This document shows positions 63,138 through 64,000 of a stretch of 64,000 bases of DNA, piece by piece. This DNA comes from Shewanella sp. VB17 (lineage in GTDB: Bacteria; Pseudomonadota; Gammaproteobacteria; Enterobacterales; Shewanellaceae). Under the pieces are notes generated by a model. That model searched no databases. It worked only from the letters and a program-made list of their open reading frames with translations, and was not told the DNA's origin. Numbering within the stretch: the stretch's first letter is position 1; each line of letters begins with the position of its first letter. The translations under genes and the position numbers were made by a program. The stretch lies in NCBI RefSeq assembly GCF_013248905.1, contig NZ_JABRVS010000001.1:4650001-4714000 (forward strand), written 5' to 3'.

Positions 63138-64000
63138 ATGCATTCCACAACATCAAACTCGACATCGTCTTCATTTAAAGGTAACGCAATCGCTGCCTTC
63201 TCATTTTTGTTATGGGGTTTGATGCCGCTCTATTATCAATTTCTTCCCAATGCTAATATTAATGAATTATTGGCATTTAGAATATTATTCTCCGTCCCCT
63301 TTATGGCCTTAGTGTTTTTACTTCTAGGGCGTGGTATACCGTCACTTAACGAAATTAAAACCGACAAAACCTCCGTCTTACTATGTGGTATCGCCGCCCT
63401 TATCATGTGTATTTCTTGGTATAGCTTCACTTGGGCAATCACCCATGAGCAAGTATTAGCCGCCAGTTTAGGTTTTTTTATTAATCCCCTATTCGCTATT
63501 GGACTCGGCGTCCTGTTTATGGGTGATAAATTAACTCCAGCCCAGAAAGCAGCAGTCATTCTCGGAGCAGTAGGGATTAGCTACATGGTCTATAACTATG
63601 GCGAACTGCCGTGGCTCGCATTAAGCATGGGCGTTTTTTTTGCCCTTTATGGCCTATGTAAGAAATTTATCCGCTTCGATTCACTCACCTCTGTGACACT
63701 GGAAGCCATCTTATTGATGCCATTTGCCACAATATATCTGATCTGGTTATGGAGTACAGAGCAAAGTGTTGCATTATCAGGACAAACATCGATATTACTG
63801 CTTTACATTGGTACAGCACCTTTGACTCTGCTGCCTTTAATTTTTTTTGCTCTGGCAGTCAGGGCCACCAGTTTATCCATGATAGGTCTCATGCAATATA
63901 TTGAGCCTAGCTTACACTTTCTCTTAGCCGTTATATTGTTTAATGAACATTTCGATCATGTTAAAACCGTCAGCTTTGCATTTATCTGGACCGGACTCTT
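63138..64000 (+). CDS. rarD: RarD-type EamA/DMT permease, partial (C-terminus beyond the right edge)
   Basis: 287 codons present, of roughly 300 expected. Inner-membrane drug/metabolite transporter with ten predicted helices in two EamA halves: NAIAAFSFLLWGLMPLYYQFLP, ELLAFRILFSVPFMALVFLL, SWYSFTWAITHEQVLAASLGFFINPLFAIGLGVLFMGDKLTPAQKAAV and SLSMIGLMQYIEPSLHFLLAVILFNE, all as in RarD. The substrate is not established for the family. The ATG is at 63138; a CRP-like site lies upstream. Confidence 0.9.
   Translation, partial: MHSTTSNSTSSSFKGNAIAAFSFLLWGLMPLYYQFLPNANINELLAFRILFSVPFMALVFLLLGRGIPSLNEIKTDKTSVLLCGIAALIMCISWYSFTWAITHEQVLAASLGFFINPLFAIGLGVLFMGDKLTPAQKAAVILGAVGISYMVYNYGELPWLALSMGVFFALYGLCKKFIRFDSLTSVTLEAILLMPFATIYLIWLWSTEQSVALSGQTSILLLYIGTAPLTLLPLIFFALAVRATSLSMIGLMQYIEPSLHFLLAVILFNEHFDHVKTVSFAFIWTGL

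Overview
This 64 kb window is chromosomal DNA of a marine gammaproteobacterium, most likely Shewanella or a close relative. The evidence is gene content and order: degQ-degS next to murA-ibaG-mlaBCDEF; yrbG-kdsD-kdsC-lptCAB-rpoN-hpf-ptsN-rapZ-npr-mgtE; a DUF2065 gene-purA-motX-rnr-rlmB; and cysJIH. motX points to a sodium-driven polar flagellum. No tRNA, rRNA, CRISPR array or intact insertion sequence was seen.

Layout. 1-2384 is acnB (cut by the left edge) with a CRP-like site. 2.4-7.6 kb is accessory: a HAD-phosphatase remnant, a VOC protein, a secreted apyrase (GDA1/CD39 family), a Gfo/Idh/MocA oxidoreductase and a PARP-like ADP-ribosyltransferase with a complete H-Y-E triad. 7.8-12.1 kb is the assimilatory sulfate operon cysJIH. 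12.4-14.5 kb holds a small unknown gene, a TetR regulator and an LpxL-type acyltransferase. 14.6-16.5 kb is a divergent pair: an InvB/SpaK-like type III secretion chaperone and a putative effector with a Cys-His-Asp pattern. 16.6-18.4 kb is a frameshifted nhaP2 antiporter. 18.7-21.2 kb is a quinol nitric-oxide reductase gene behind three perfect NorR-type operators and a sigma-54 promoter. 21.2-28.8 kb is again accessory: a LysE relic, an exported dermonecrotic-toxin-like protein with a hexanucleotide repeat, a small membrane protein plus SPFH protein, a solute-binding protein, a DRQD-repeat secreted protein and IS630/IS91 scraps.

28.9 kb to the end is mostly core genome: RNA metabolism and purA, ribosomal proteins L13/S9, zapE/zapG, periplasmic proteases, MurA, the Mla phospholipid-trafficking system, LPS Kdo synthesis and transport, rpoN with the nitrogen PTS, mgtE, an OmpA-like lipoprotein, a three-gene glycosyl-transfer operon divergent from a two-component system, an FG-GAP protein with a stand-alone MnmD-type methyltransferase, and a rarD-type permease cut by the right edge.

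Taken together, the core backbone is dominated by envelope biogenesis (murA, mla, kds/lpt, lpxL, glycosyltransferases). The accessory segments carry an unusual number of eukaryote-facing proteins: apyrase, PARP, type III chaperone/effector, and dermonecrotic-like toxin. These are single genes or gene pairs placed separately between housekeeping operons rather than one island. No secretion apparatus is encoded in the window, so any type III export would have to use machinery encoded elsewhere. The PARP-like gene, with its palindrome-rich upstream region, and the chaperone/effector pair are the best candidates for something undescribed.
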